A stretch of DNA of 64,000 bases, taken from positions 28,810,488-28,874,487 of the forward strand of contig NC_079480.1 of assembly GCF_026230105.1 (NCBI RefSeq), written 5' to 3'. Below are positions 1-12,424 of the stretch, piece after piece. The notes under the pieces were generated by a model, which had not been told where the DNA came from, did no database searches, and saw only the letters and a list, made by a program, of their open reading frames with translations. The position numbers were made by a program, and so were the translations under genes. This stretch comes from Diorhabda sublineata (lineage: Eukaryota > Arthropoda > Insecta > Coleoptera > Chrysomelidae). Positions within the stretch are counted from its first letter, which is position 1, and every line of letters begins with the position of its first letter.

Positions 1-2235
1 GAGAAAAGTTTAACAATTATGTCTAGAATTTGACAGTAGTTGTGGACAAATTTATTTAGAAGGAACGATCTATATACTAGAAACAATGCACTAATCTTAA
101 AACGCCAGGCAGCATATCATTCCAATTATTTGCAGAAAAATATGTGGCGAAGTGGTAGGAAACACTAACGTTAGTTAATACTGCAAAAAATAAAAACTTT
201 TTTTATCTAAATTTGTTCATTGGTACTACAATCCTCCATAATCCTTAGAAAAATAAAACTATCTACACTTATTGTATAATGAACTGTTCCCATATCCAAG
301 CATATAACTATAATACTACTTATTCTAACGGACGAAGGTTTGCGAAGATGGTAGTGCTAATAATATTAACCCCCATTAATTTATCTTTCCACGTCCAAAC
401 TTATGATGAACTACACATTAACACTGTTAATGACCTCCAAATTTTCACTGTAACTAGATTTTAGATTCCTGTCCAAAAGGTTTCTGCTAATAATATTCCA
501 TAAGTAATATGTCAAAGTAAAATAAACGTGGAATACTCTCAATATTTCTCTTTTTTGTTTTGTATTGTGATTTTCATTTTCTTCAGAGCCTTATTTAGTC
601 AGATGGAACTAACTGAAGAAGTCATTGTACCTCCGTAGAAAGATTTTACCTGTATATATTCTATCAATAATTATTTCTTCATTCATACTAACGTTTTCTA
701 TGACAAGAAAAATTGGATGGGCTCAAATTATTGTACTCTTAATAACAAACCCAAATTTTAGTAGTCCATTCGGTGACCGAATTTTAAAACGATACCAGAA
801 TTATTTAATGTGAACAGAGGAATGATTACCTTTTGGTGTTACATTTGACTAATAGTTTTTCTATTTGTCATTTGGAAATTTCAGCTATACCCGAATTTGA
901 TTCTAGTTATTCCAGATTTGAAACTTTTCATGCGAGTATTTCTCATCTTAGATTATTTGTAACCGATTGTATTTCTTTTATTGAAAAGCTCAAATTTTTC
1001 TCGGTAAAACCATATTTCGCTGCGAAAGCTCACAAAGATGTATTAGAAAGTTATTCACCTGTACTACTTGTTAATTACGATTATTCCTCAATTAGTAAAT
1101 CAAGATTTTCCATCTCTTAGATATTTACTGAATCTGGGTAAATCACTGTGAAAAGAAAGTTTTTTCAATATGCTTCGAGATGTCGATATTTGTAGCAAGT
1201 CCGTGAATAGTTGTTTCCTATTCAAAACCCCAGAGTATTTATTGCTCTTCTGAAAGCTTGAGATTTTTCAGAGGAGGTTGGCTCTGGCTAATGCATTCTT
1301 GCGATATCTTCTAGTGGAAATTTGCCAGTAGTATCTTTACTTGTTTCAGCACTACTGTGTGCCCAATTTTTGTTACTTTTTGAGGTCACTATAGTATACG
1401 TACTTATACTTTCAATTCATTTAATTCAGTCTGCTCTGCAACCTGCATTAGAAAAACAATGTTATTCCTCCCTAGTTTATTAACTATGCTTCAGCATTCC
1501 CAAAAAACTTTACAACTAATTCCAGATGATATCTACTCTCTAATGTATGCTTTGCTATCCGATTTTTTATTATTCTCTTCTATGTATATAACTTATTGAT
1601 ATTGAAATTGGAGCATCCCTTAATGGCGTAAATTTCCGTTTAGATTGTGCTTGAGGTTTTCCCCAAACCTCAGGAGTTTTTTCCCAGTTCATTAATTTGT
1701 TCAATAACCGCCTGTGTAAAATTCAATAGTGGAAATATTTTCCTTCCCTTCTCAGTTCCTGGCTCAATTTTCTGATGCAGTTTTTATAGCCATATTCAGT
1801 AGCAGCTAAATGGGTTGTTTTTGTTGCTCCTACAAGCGAACCATCGAATTTTGAGGATGTCGTCAGTAGAATAGCTCTGTAAACAATAGTTGAGAATGAA
1901 ATAATAGGCCTAGTACTTTTTGTATGTGGTGTTTCATTTGTGTATTTATTCCAAAGGAATTTACTATTCGAAGGTGTCTTGCTCAGGTCTCGACCTCTTG
2001 TTGGCATTCAACTTTTTAATCAATTTTGAAAAATTTGAGATTTAGTTTATTTCTCTTAGTGAAGGTTGAACAATTATTTCTATGATTAATGCTGCCTACT
2101 TGTAGTTGATACCTTTCTAAATTGGTCACAGAAAGTCTTCTTAAACTTTATTCTAAATATTGGAGGACATATATAGTCTTCTCTGTCTGTAAAACAAAAG
2201 TTTCATTATATAAAAATACATTGCAGCTTTATTTA
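1..2235. other. No recognised gene
   Basis: AT-rich, stop-rich sequence. Open stretches at 833-1120 (plus, 95 codons) and 1723-2007 (minus, 94 codons) show no domain I recognise and are not flanked by convincing splice signals. A perfect 8-bp hairpin (TGAGGTTT / AAACCTCA, loop TCCCC) lies at 1652-1672. If the minus-strand exon at 4380-4438 is real, this stretch would be intronic or hold its next exons, but none could be identified. Confidence 0.5.
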
Positions 2236-2244
2236 TTAAATAAC

Positions 2245-3064
2245 CACCACCACCATTGACGTAGTTGAATCTGTAAAATTCTTAGGGCTTGTTGAGGATA
2301 ATTCCTCGAAATGGGAGTTACATATTACCGCCTTATCTAAAAAGTTCCTCCTGTTTTGTGCTGAGATCCGTTTCCAAAGAACTGAACTTATCCACCTCCT
2401 TAACAGTCTATTATGCCCTTATTGAGTCGCATCACCGATATGCCCTTCCCTTTTGGGGTAAGTGTGGTGCGACTCAATCAGATCGAATCTTCAAACTACA
2501 AAAAAGATCTTTTAGATATTTACTTGGACCAAACAGAGGGGCTCACTGCAAGAACATCTTCAAAAGATTAAAATTAAAATGACTCTTCCTTCCTTATTCA
2601 TCTTTGAATTCGTTTGCCTACTTTGCACGCTTCTTCAATTTCAGGAAAGACTTTGCACGGCTATTTACTTAGAAACGCGTTCAGAATTAGTTAAGGGCTC
2701 AATATTTTACAATGCAAAAAAATGCACAAGCACTTGCCAATTGAAATCGAGTGGATATCAACTTGTCCCGCATTCCGCAATAATTTGAGGGCATATTTAC
2801 TGGAAAGTGCCTTCTACTTTGTAATCGACTTTTCATATTCAATTCCGGGCATGTTACATACTGGTCTAATTGTTGCTATGGACTCATAGACTAATTATTA
2901 TCTATCAATATAACCTATTTACTTGTTACTAGTTACTAATTGTAGTTTTCTTCTGTACATTGAAATTTTATTTTAATTGTTTTGTCTTCATTTAGTTATT
3001 TTTATGTTTGTTTTGTAGTTTTTACAACACAACAAATTGTAACAATTTTTTTACAATAAAGCAT
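2245..3064 (+). mobile_element. Jockey-like non-LTR retrotransposon, 5'-truncated 3' end
   Basis: Conceptual translation gives the C-terminal part of a LINE reverse transcriptase protein. It shows VKFLGLVEDNSSKWELHI near 2265-2325, then ELNLSTSLTVYYALIESHHRY and LPFWGKC, then FKLQKRSFRYLLG, LPSLFIFEFVCLL and finally LRAYLLESAFY near 2790-2815. This order is typical of the post-RT 'thumb' region of jockey/BS-type elements. Reading it needs several frame changes (near 2340, 2580 and 2720), so the copy is dead. It is followed by an AT-rich 3' UTR with an AATAAA at 3055-3060 and a (TC)n tail. The fingers/palm of the RT, the endonuclease and ORF1 are absent, consistent with ordinary 5' truncation on insertion. 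Exact 5' boundary not determined. Confidence 0.82.
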
Positions 3065-3094
3065 TTCTCTCTCTCTCTCTCTCTCTTCTCTCTC
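3065..3094. repeat. (TC)n microsatellite tail
   Basis: About 30 bp of nearly pure TC dinucleotides lie directly after the ACAATAAAGCAT end of the LINE 3' UTR. Many non-LTR elements end in a short simple repeat instead of poly(A); this is probably that tail, expanded. Confidence 0.9.
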
Positions 3095-4379
3095 GCATCT
3101 CTGAGGTCAGTATGTCCATCTAGAAGGCCGTTAATCGGTGCAGAGATGTTATTCCTTCTCTGCGGACATATGGAATGGTCACAAAGAAGGAGTTTGCATG
3201 AGTTCGAATAAAAAAATCCATTATCCATTATCCAAATATCGACAAACGGAAGAAATGTACACTTGATGTGATAGAGTTATCAACGACTGTGGAAATGAAG
3301 ATCTTGAAACTGAGAAAAGGAATTACTTTTGAATGAAGTTGATGTGATGGGGATATAAGAAGTCGATTTTAAAAATAATAAAATAATTGAACAAGTATCA
3401 ACTTACTACTTTTGGAACCTCTATTTCAAGAAATGTAGTTTTGAAAAATGACAATATGATCTCCGAAGATAAGATGGCACATGACAAATTTTATAGAGAT
3501 ATTGGAAGAGCTAGAAAATATGAGAGGAAGCGTTCTTCCGTATTTTCAATCAAGGCGATTAAGGCGCACTGATAATAATCAAAAAATTGTGTGTGTCAGC
3601 TTCGACGCATGACTGGAGTTTACTCCTTAATTTCGCTAGTCTAACCAGACGCAAAAAGAGTTTATTTAACTTAAAAAAGATTGGTTGATTGCCAGAACAT
3701 TTTGGGCTTCCTTCATTAATTTTTTTTTAATCTGTAAGCTCGCTGTCTCTCGGCTGGAGTTTTTGAAGGTTTAGATTTTTTCCTAGTCAAAAAATATAAA
3801 AAAACATTAGAAAATTTATAAATGCATAATTATAAAAAATTTAACCGACTTTAAGAAAATTGATAAAAAAAGGTTTTTATAAACATTTTTTTTAAATTAT
3901 TATAATTAATTTTTTATTTAAAATATAATATTATCTTAATAATTAACAAAAATTGTTATAAAAAGATAATTATGTCACTAAATTTTTTACATACAATAAT
4001 AAATAGTACATGAAAATTATTTAAATGAGCTAAAAAATAACTTTTCCAAAGGAAATTATATAAAAACATTATTATAATGAAAAAATATTGTCGATTTTTC
4101 TGATAATATTATAGAATTATTGACTACAGTTGTTAATATTTAAAAATTATTTATAAAATAAATCATAATAACATGGAAGAATTTATAGATAATTTTTGGT
4201 TAGGTTAGAAATTTTCTATTTTATGTGGATGCGCTCGATAATTCATATTGGGTTGATTATCTAATTTTATGTGCTGTTTTCAAATATATATTTATATGAA
4301 CTACATCGATAATTATTAAAATATTTAATAAATACAAATTGCACATGCTCATATATATAATACATGAAATATAACATAC
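3095..4379. other. No recognised gene; extremely AT-rich
   Basis: From about 3720 to 4340 the sequence is almost entirely A/T with no open frame. It lies immediately downstream of the donor site of the minus-strand exon at 4380-4438, so first-intron sequence is the simplest reading. A GGTTAGGTTAG motif occurs near 4199. Confidence 0.5.
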
Positions 4380-4438
4380 CTTGCAACCACGTGTTTGTTA
4401 GATGTTCCGGCAATATCATCTACACCTCTTTCTGCCAT
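4380..4438 (-). CDS. Candidate first coding exon of a host gene
   Basis: On the minus strand an ATG at 4438-4436, preceded by AATAACT, opens 19 codons. They read M-A-E-R-G-V-D-D-I-A-G-T-S-N-K-H-V-V-A, plus two bases of the next codon. The frame then runs into AAG|GTATGT, a consensus splice donor at 4379. Amino-acid composition (acidic, low-complexity-free) and codon use look like real coding sequence, unlike the surrounding AT-rich DNA. TATA-like and initiator-like signals lie 90-200 bp upstream. The product is not recognised, and the next exon is not found in the 4.4 kb that remain to the left. Alternatives are a chance ATG-donor pair or an alternative first exon. Function unknown. Confidence 0.55.
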
Positions 4439-4524
4439 AGTTATTCGAAAATACTTTCAGTTCACTTTAGCGGAACACAATGATAATAAAACTTCACAAT
4501 AACAGCAATATAAGTATGTTGACA

Positions 4525-4634
4525 CTGACAAATTAGAAAGTTGCGCATCATAGGGTGCGCACCAAAAACGTAACGAGGTCATTCATCGATAGATTTTACT
4601 CCTCACATTTTTCTCATACCAGGCCCCTTATATA
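4525..4634 (-). promoter_or_regulatory. Candidate core promoter for the minus-strand gene
   Basis: Reading the minus strand, ATTTGCATATATAAGG contains an octamer-like ATTTGCAT overlapping a TATATAA box (4634-4628). A TCAGT arthropod-type initiator lies at 4529-4525, about 90 bp before the candidate ATG. TATA-to-Inr spacing is about 100 bp, too long for one promoter, so they may mark alternative start sites or only one may be real. A local GC-rich patch (GGTGCGCACC, near 4553-4562) lies between them. Confidence 0.35.
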
Positions 4635-4639
4635 TGCAA

Positions 4640-5920
4640 ATCGATTTTTAAGGAGTAAACTCCAAAAATTGAAAAATGCTGTAGGTTATATTGATAGTAT
4701 CCATATTTAACAAGCATAAGAGTAAGTATCAGAATGACAGAAAAATGTGATGAATATGGACATAAGAAAACAACATTTTCATTGGTAAATACTAAAAAAA
4801 GTACCCTTAACAAATTTAGGATATTAAATTGATATTCCATAAAAAATTATTATAAAGACTTCTATCATTTATCGATTTCTAAATTTGTATTTTGATATAG
4901 GTTCTTGTTTATTGTCGTCGTGCAAACCTTCAGCTCACATGGAACTACCCTGTAGGAAAACATAACAGGACACATGTTTTATTAGTGAAGAGCGGACTAT
5001 CATTTTAAGTTGCGTCTCACCAATAGTAATGTGTCGTATGTAAACAACTCTTCGGTTTACATTAAAATGATGCCACTAACTAAAAGAAGAACATGCGAAT
5101 GATAGAAGAGGAGATGCACTCGTATTCTCAGAACGTTGTGTTTATAATAAAACTTTGATGCAATGTATACAAATCGGGAATGTTTGGACCACACATTGTT
5201 TCTAAATAACAGAATAGGTTTATGATTTGTTGTCGTTTTATTACCAGGGTCTTCGATTATAATACCCATGCATTTCAAATAAATATACAAGAAAAAAGAA
5301 ATAATATACAATAGGATGCGGTGATTTCTGCGCATTCAGCTTTGTAAACAACTGTTTATTAAGCAAAAAAAATTGAATAAATGGAGTGGTTTCAATAATT
5401 TGAATAGCGTTCAAGCTGCGTTGAAGCTGCCTCAAATACTAAGTTTAACGTATACAATAACTATAAATAATTATAAAATATTCATAATTAGTGCTTTAGG
5501 TACTTATTGAAGTTGCAATTAAATCGTTTATTTCTGAAACCACCTAAGCGACAAAATATCAAAAAATATGTTTTTGGTGGTACTGGATAGTTTAAAAAAA
5601 ATACATCTTTTAGGGAAGAAATAACGTATGTTTTTTATAAGCATTCATATTTGAGAGGCTTGAAAATAATCCATTTATTTCAGAAAGAACCCAAACGCTG
5701 TCCCTTGGGAACTTTATGTGGTAAATTTCACTTGTAACGTTTTGTGAGCTTGTTATATATTTTGTGGACTCAAAGGTTCATAATACAGTAATAGTAACAG
5801 TTGATTCAGAGGTTACCTAACGCTGAGTGGTTAGTTTTCGTGAGTTTTCGGTGAAAATTGGGTGTTGTTTTGTCTACTATTACATTATATAGTTCTTAAG
5901 CTTTGTCGGATATTTCAGAT
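4640..5920. other. No recognised gene
   Basis: Open stretches on the minus strand (4628-4840, 5057-5435) have no recognisable domain and an AT-driven composition. A 15-base string (TAAGGAGTAAACTCC) at 4650-4664 recurs in inverted orientation near 3615. From about 5880 a pyrimidine-rich run ends in TTTCAG at the edge of the next feature. Confidence 0.5.
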
Positions 5921-5924
5921 GATG

Positions 5925-6780
5925 ACCTAATCCCAAGCGTAAGCGTCGAGCACGAAGAAAAATACAAACGGATCATGATTTGGATTGCTAGGGTCAAACA
6001 AAAAGAAGGTCCCAGTAAAACCCCGCTAAATGATGAAAACTGTAAAGCAATTTGAAATGTTATTCGAAATTAATAGATGAATTGAAACAAGAACTATGGG
6101 AAATATTTTACTCTTTGAAAAATAAAAATACCCAAGATACGTATCTCCTTTAGTGGAGGTTTGGCCTGTGTAACGTAGACGCAAAACCCACAGGTCTGAT
6201 GTAAATAATGAGGAAGCTCAAAAAAAGCCTGATGACTTGCCAACAAAAAATTCTATTCATACAAGTGAATGGTGTTCTTACTCAAGTTTGCAGAGATGTT
6301 TTCTTGACAGCGTTTGGAATTTCTGACAATAGAATCGAAAGAATAAATAAATGTTCTGTCCTTTACAAAAGCCCTGTAGATATGAGGGGAAAATCTAGAA
6401 GTGGAAACGTTTGTCGGAGAATACAGCAGCACATTGAGAAATTTGATGTCAGAAAAACCTAAAAAATATAAATAAGGACGCTATGCTTGATGTAAAAATG
6501 CTAGCTATGTTTATTTTAGACAACACTGATCTAAAATATGAAGTAAAGTATAGTTTCTACAACAAAGACTTTAGTTTGTTTACTGTTCTGGAAAACCACA
6601 AGTTGATTTGTGTACAACTTGCGAAAGACTGTCGGCCAAACTTAAAGACAAGTTTTTGATCGACAATGCGAAAAGAAATAACTCTTCTATTTTTTTTGAT
6701 ATTAGAAAGCAAACACTTCAACAATATGTGAAACAATTAAGCGGCAACTTTTCCCGCAAATAATTTCAAAAGCTACCTTA
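5925..6780 (+). pseudogene. Decayed gene of an unnamed multi-copy arthropod protein family (N-terminal half)
   Basis: The clearest piece is an open frame at 6208-6462. It contains QVNGVLTQVCRDVFLTAFGI, then DNRIERINK and then DMRGKSRSGN, followed by a short spacer and an H-I-E-x-F segment. That spacing (V-x-V-C-x-x-x-F-L...R-V/I...D-x-R-G-K...H-I-x-x-F) is one I know from large sets of uncharacterised, transposon-like proteins in insects. After frame changes, LKYEVKYSFYNKDFSL (near 6533-6580) and a D-L-C-T-T-C-E-R-L cysteine pair (near 6606-6632) continue the same family in order. Upstream, basic codons after TTTCAG at 5920 and ELWEIFYSLKNKNTQ (near 6090-6135) probably belong to its N-terminus. 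Several stops and frameshifts make it non-functional. The downstream 'S-D-x-C-x-G-Q-N' half is missing here but is present at 36.9-37.5 kb. Catalytic activity of the family is not known to me. Confidence 0.62.
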
Positions 6781-7590
6781 AATATATGCTTGACGATTTT
6801 TTTATATTAATATCTGTCAAACTTCCGAAAAGATATAAGCTTCGTTCACCCTAGTTTCTACTGAATTCACTGTATACCAACAGTATGTTCAGTACAAAAC
6901 TATACTAGAAATTACAATTAAACAGATGTTTTTCTCTCATAATATATTTTCTTCTACTAGAACAATAGAAAAACAGTGAACTGTTTTTTTTTCTTATTTA
7001 TTTAGATAGTTTATACTCGGTAGGGCGAATTCATACAAACGGTGCTTCTTATTACCTAATTTACTTAAACACTTACACCAAATACTCTAGCTATTAATCA
7101 CTATCCACTAAGCTATAAACGGATTTCTCCATAATTCAGCTTCTAGAATGTAAGCAAATAAAAAGGCTTTCTTAGTAATTTAGTTTGATTCTCAGTGTCT
7201 TGCAGAGGCTGGAGCCTGAAATTTTTCTAATTACTGAAAACTTCTTTCGTAAGGCGGATGCCAGCCCTCGTGCGTTATTGATACGAGCAGAGATGCTGCA
7301 GGCAAGCAAATAATTTTCCGGCAGAGTGAACGAATCTCAATTTTCTGAAATGACCACAAATCTATGCACCCATTAACTCTTCTCCAATATGGTTCTCTAC
7401 TCCTTCTATAATGATCTCCTTCGAATGGCGTTAGTCACTTTTGAGGGACTACTTTCGGTTTTCTATTGGGGGTTTTGCGTATGCGATAAATGACATAATT
7501 GATTCTGGACCTTTCCAGAATTTCTGTGATTCTAGAGAGAATCCCTCGTCTGGTTGAGCAACCATACTTTTGCCTTTCTTTAAAACCACA
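6781..7590. other. No recognised gene
   Basis: Nothing assignable. 7190-7480 is somewhat richer in G+C than its flanks, with no usable open frame on either strand; it could be an old transposon end. Confidence 0.4.
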
Positions 7591-7594
7591 CGCT

Positions 7595-7624
7595 CTGTCT
7601 TTCGGGTTCAATCCCGAGATACAG
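7595..7624. other. tRNA T-arm-like hairpin
   Basis: TTCGGGTTCAATCCCGAG forms a five-pair stem around TTCAATC and fits the RNA polymerase III B-box (GGTTCAATCCC). The stem extends outward as CTGT.../...ACAG. A D-arm-like TCTGGTTGAGC lies about 50 bp upstream (7547-7557). I cannot fold a complete cloverleaf: the acceptor strand partner is missing. A tRNA-derived SINE fragment or tRNA pseudogene is more likely than an active tRNA. Confidence 0.35.
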
Positions 7625-7699
7625 TTCGTAAAAATATACTTAAAATTGTTGCTTCACACATTTTTGGTACACCAGATTTTTCAATATCTCGGTTTTTGA

Positions 7700-8370
7700 T
7701 TGTTAATGCCATGGACACTGTAGAAAAAACATGAATAATAAGGTATCTGGATGAGATGTAAATACTAAGACAGTAGAAGCTGAAATAAAAATAGCGCGGA
7801 TGAAATTAGTGCAGATCTTAATGCAAAGGAAAATACATGAGAATTGCTTAAGTTTATTATTGTATGGTGAGCAAATACCAGAAAAGATGCACAAGCTGCA
7901 GAATAAATGTAGAACATGAAAAGTAAATACTAATAAAACGAAAGTGATGTTAAATTGTAAACGAAACAATCAAAAGACAAATAAAATAGAAAGCAAAGGC
8001 CAGAGATTGAAAAGAATAAATATATAGGAAAATCTAGGAATTATTAAGACAGAGAAAAAAATAAACTAGGGGAACATCAAGAGTTTACCACACATTAAGC
8101 AAGACCATACTGGGACATAGGCTTATGATCGAACAAGAAGTGAATCGAATGCAGAATTGAACATATAAGACAAATAATAAAAATAAAACGAATAATAAGA
8201 AAAATTATGGGAAAACTGTTGAATCGATATAGACATATTAAGGGAATAGAAGTCGACCAAGAAGAGAGTGAATAGATAAAATGAAAATATGGAAGTGAAA
8301 AGAATAAATTTGGACGAAATGGAAGGACTTGCAGGTAACAGGAATCCTCGTTCGTCACTTAACAAGTTAG
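7700..8370 (+). mobile_element. RTE-like reverse transcriptase remnant, heavily decayed
   Basis: Pieces in the order expected of an RTE-type RT C-terminal half can be read across frames. They are VNTNKTKVMLNCKR (near 7924-7965), a K-G-Q-R-L-K-R-I-N-I-x-E-N-L-G-I segment (near 7999-8040, matching the 'x-x-F-K-Y-L-G' core), a basic linker, and S-R-P-R-R-E-x-I-D-K-M near 8253-8285. The last corresponds to the 'G-R-P-x-x-R-W-x-D' terminus of these elements. No frame stays open for more than about 30 codons. The copy is old and the assignment rests on motif order, so confidence is moderate. Confidence 0.45.
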
Positions 8371-11300
8371 GAAAAGGAGAGTTTTTGTGAACATATGAAC
8401 GGATATTTCGATAATTACTACCTATCAAAAAAAATTGTTAACAAAACGTCCAAGAAATTTCATAATAAATAAGGTCCTTATCATGTGATTTTAGATCAGA
8501 AAACTTCTTCAAAAAGTTTACGATCTCCTAAATATCAGTTTTGGGAATTTGTTTGTGACTTTGATACGTATAATTGGATAAGTTATCAATTCTTTCACGA
8601 TTATAAACGTTTCTGCATAAGAATCGTGATATTTTCCAGCCTGTAAATATAGTAAATTTCAAAAATTATCACAATAAGATCTTCCACTAATGACAATGGG
8701 ATATAATTCTCGACATTCGAATACAATTACAAAAAACGTTGTATTTTTGAGAGAAAAATTATTCAATTGAGCGTTACTTTGATGCTGTTGAGTGTTGAAT
8801 AATGCTGCCTCTCCGTTTGTATTTGTAATATATTGACTTGGAAAAAATGGAAATGTGCAGATGAAATCCTAATTGAAAAATAACATATCAATAACTTGTT
8901 TTGGAAGATGCATTTTTTAAACTTCTTTTGACAAATGATCTGATATATTTGAAAAAATTGTATCCCATTTTTTTGTTGTATTCCCAACATAAATGAAAAT
9001 GTTAACAATTTTTACTACTTTATGAGTACACTCTATAACGTGAGTGAACTGCGTTGAGCATGCTCCAACTTTTGTCTAAAAATGATCCAAAGTATATAAA
9101 AAACAATCTAGTTGTGAAAAACGACCATTTGCCATAGGAAATGAAATTATTTTGAAAAAATCCTTGACCTTGAATATTTTGAAACGAATACATGAGATGT
9201 TAAAAGACTTTTGATACAGCTTTTAGATATTCGAAATTGAGGTCTATAGGTGTTGAAAATGGTTCACTTCTTTGAATACACTGACTTACACGATTTTTCT
9301 CATAATATTGAAACAAATATTCTTATAATGCCAATACTTTTCAAATGACATAAGCAATATTCATAAATCAGTAATTTGAAACACTTTTCAATATGTTTTC
9401 TAGATCCTTTTTGTTAGCGAGTAGTGAGTTTTATGAGGGGTTATTAAATTTGTTTTTATTTATCAGCAGGATGATTTTATAAAATGGGTTACTCTCATTA
9501 AGTTAAAATTTGGGTTTTAGAGGAGTGAATGTAGGAAAATTTTCAACGCTTAAAATGGTTAGTCAATCGCACCGCAGCTGCAAAATTCTTTGAGACAACC
9601 TTTTTAATATTCGAGTGGAATTTATGTTGAAATTACCAGTAAAACCATTTTCTGAAATTATTGGAATCACTTAGCATTCGTTAAGTGGATAAAAAGGAAG
9701 ATAAAAATATGCCTTTTATAATTCTAATGACATGGCGAGAGACCACCAAACATTTTGATTATTGCTATTTTCATATGACAATTTGATATTGCTTTTGCAC
9801 ATAATGGAAATAATAACGGTTGTTTGGGAAGCTCCGAAGCTTCTGGCAAGCCACATTTGGTTGTTTAAAAAAAGCTAAAGTGTTTTGGGGTTGTCAAAGC
9901 AATAGTCAGAACTTCATGGTTACTATCTTAAAAAATGACACTTACTTAAAAAAATGTCGGAAACTTGAAGGAATGCATTTTTATAGCGTTACAAGTAAGA
10001 AAATTAATTTGCGATATTAATTTCATAGAAAAGCTTACCACCAAAGAGCTTAGACCTTCAAACTCATTCTAAATTGTCGTGAGGAGATTTTTGATTAACA
10101 ATATAAATGCAAGCAAATTGTTGATGAATTTTCATATTCCTAGAAAGCGCTTGGCTAGCTAATGTCATCAAAAATGGATTTTTTTCATTTTCTTCCATCA
10201 TTTTTGCTAGAGCAGTTGGAAGCTATCAGCATCAAGCTACGTTAAGGGTTCTACCAATAATAATGAGAATTTGGTAACCAGGATTATAGGATACAGTGGT
10301 GATGGTTGATTTCTGCTGATCACTTTTTGTTATATGTTAGTTAATTAAAAATTTATTAAACGTTCTATATGTGGTTTTTTCATGTAATAAAGTAACTTCA
10401 CGTTCTTCAGCTTTTTTCTTACCATTTTCGTATTTAGATGGGTTTGTTCTACTATGTTCTATTTAGCTCAGGTTACAGCAAGGAAATCTTCTTTCACTGG
10501 TGTCAATTAATATATAAATTTCAAAGAACTTCGTCTATTTGACATACATATAAAAATATCGTCTGGTTCTCTACAATAACAAGTTGATACAAAAATAAAT
10601 CGAGTACAAAATAGTTTATTAAAACACTTTATGCAACCATCAGCATAATGTGTACAAAATACTGGGAATTTTCACCAAAACATCGTGATTGTTCAGGTAG
10701 GTCATCATATAGATAAAGCGGTTTTAAACATTTTTCTCCACATCAATCATCTATCAAACATTAAATACACAGTATATTTCCGTTGACTTTCGTCTGACCC
10801 CTCAAACATTGATGTGATGAACAGAATCAACCATAAAAGTTAGTTTACAGTTAATGTTGCATACAAAACACCCTGTAAAAAAACCATTGGCGGGACATAT
10901 TTAAATACAATTGAATTTCGAGTTTTCAAGTTTGGATAAACATTTTTCAGGATATTATCTTATTCTTCACGAAAGAATAGCGAGATCGTCGAAATATATC
11001 CGACATAGGCTACAGATGATTCGTCTTAAAATGAAAAATTTGATTATCTCGCAATTTTTTTAACTGGAAACTATCTAAATGTTAATGTTTACTATGAGTT
11101 ATTGTAATTTAAATCTTTATTCAATACTCCACTTTACTTCATGTATGTATATTATTTTAACATGTCAGTAGGCTCCAATTTATCCATCAATATAAGTCAA
11201 CGACGAACAAATACCAATATAGAATTAATTTGTCGATTCTACATCTAAACTCATCCTCAATATCACCGATCTCCAGCCTCGCACAGGCGGCCTATTTAGT

Positions 11301-12420
11301 ATACAAGCCATCAATGTCATAACTCCTCTTTATAAGTTCTTTGTAATGTATCACTCGCTTCAATTTCGTGTATGAAAATATATTTATCCATCACTCTATT
11401 GTTCAGTCTAAACACGACTTCTACCAACTTTTCATACTTCATATTCAAATAACAGTTACTATGGCTAGTTACTTTTATATTGGAATTGTAGGTATCGAAC
11501 TGAACTGAAAATGCTTCTACAGACCTTCAGACAACATATCTATTTATATCATATCCTTCATCTACTTTTGGGTTATTTATTGTTTTATCCGTCTGTGTCC
11601 CACTTTCTCGCACTCTTTCCAACTTTCTCACCATATAACTCAGATACTTTTCCATGTTATGACAACTTAGTCATCCGTAAAACTTGATGAGTATTGATGT
11701 TCATTTCTGTTGGTTGTGTTCTGTTTTAGGTTGCATTCCATGGAAATTTTGAACAAAGTAGGTGTCGAACATCCCTGCAGAAGTTCTTTAGTTGTTACCA
11801 ACTGTTGGTGGTGTTGAGTACAATGTTTAAAGTGGTTGAGTTATTAAATGAATTTCTCATTTCTAGCACTACATACCGAGAGATTCCATAGCTCTCCATA
11901 TTTTTTTTCTTGGCTTTGTATCATGAGCCCCCTTTAGAGCGATGAATATATTAGGTATACATTTTTGTTCTGACTCTCACAAATATGGGAGCCAAAAACA
12001 ACTGTTTCACTTTAAACCTAGTCACACTGTCATCCTAAGACTTGAAATAAGTTACTTCCCTATCTCAATTACTCAAATATGTGAAATTATAGAACGATTA
12101 TACGTTTTAAATTTATGTTTATGACACTTTGTTGTAATTGCACCTGCGCAAGTGGCCAAAGAAGCCAAAAGTCACTTCCCGTTATACAGTCAGAGAAACT
12201 TTCTTAAACACAGTTGGAACAGTTACAAAATATCTATACTTACTAATGTAAGAGGACTAATTACACGAAAAATAAAAATAACCATAACCAACCAAAGAAT
12301 CTATCCAAACTAGTTAATCATCATTCTCCATATTGAACTCTTAAATACAGCAATACTATAAATGACCTCGGTAAAAACGTTTTTTGAGTAATTTATTGCT
12401 GCCACATCTTTACCATCGAT
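8371..12420. other. No recognised gene (approx. 4 kb)
   Basis: AT-rich with only short open stretches (for example 8763-9008 minus, 9820-10020 plus, 11942-12124 plus) and none with a recognisable motif. 11220-11720 is slightly less AT-rich, with long C/T-rich runs on the plus strand, but yields no domain. Confidence 0.5.
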
Positions 12421-12424
12421 TCCA

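Noticed and set aside
3610..4664. Inverted pair of GGAGTTTACTCCTTA strings as transposon ends
   Set aside because: Only 15 bp match, the string is itself palindromic, flanks do not match, and a candidate host exon lies between.
7500..7624. Active tRNA gene around the TTCGGGTTCAATCCCGAG hairpin
   Set aside because: No acceptor-stem partner and no anticodon arm at correct spacing; only a T-arm-like hairpin and weak A-box remain.
8095..8428. Two overlapping minus-strand frames of 87 and 101 codons
   Set aside because: They are antisense to an A/G-rich RTE-like remnant; the F/L/S/I-rich composition is what antisense of such sequence yields.
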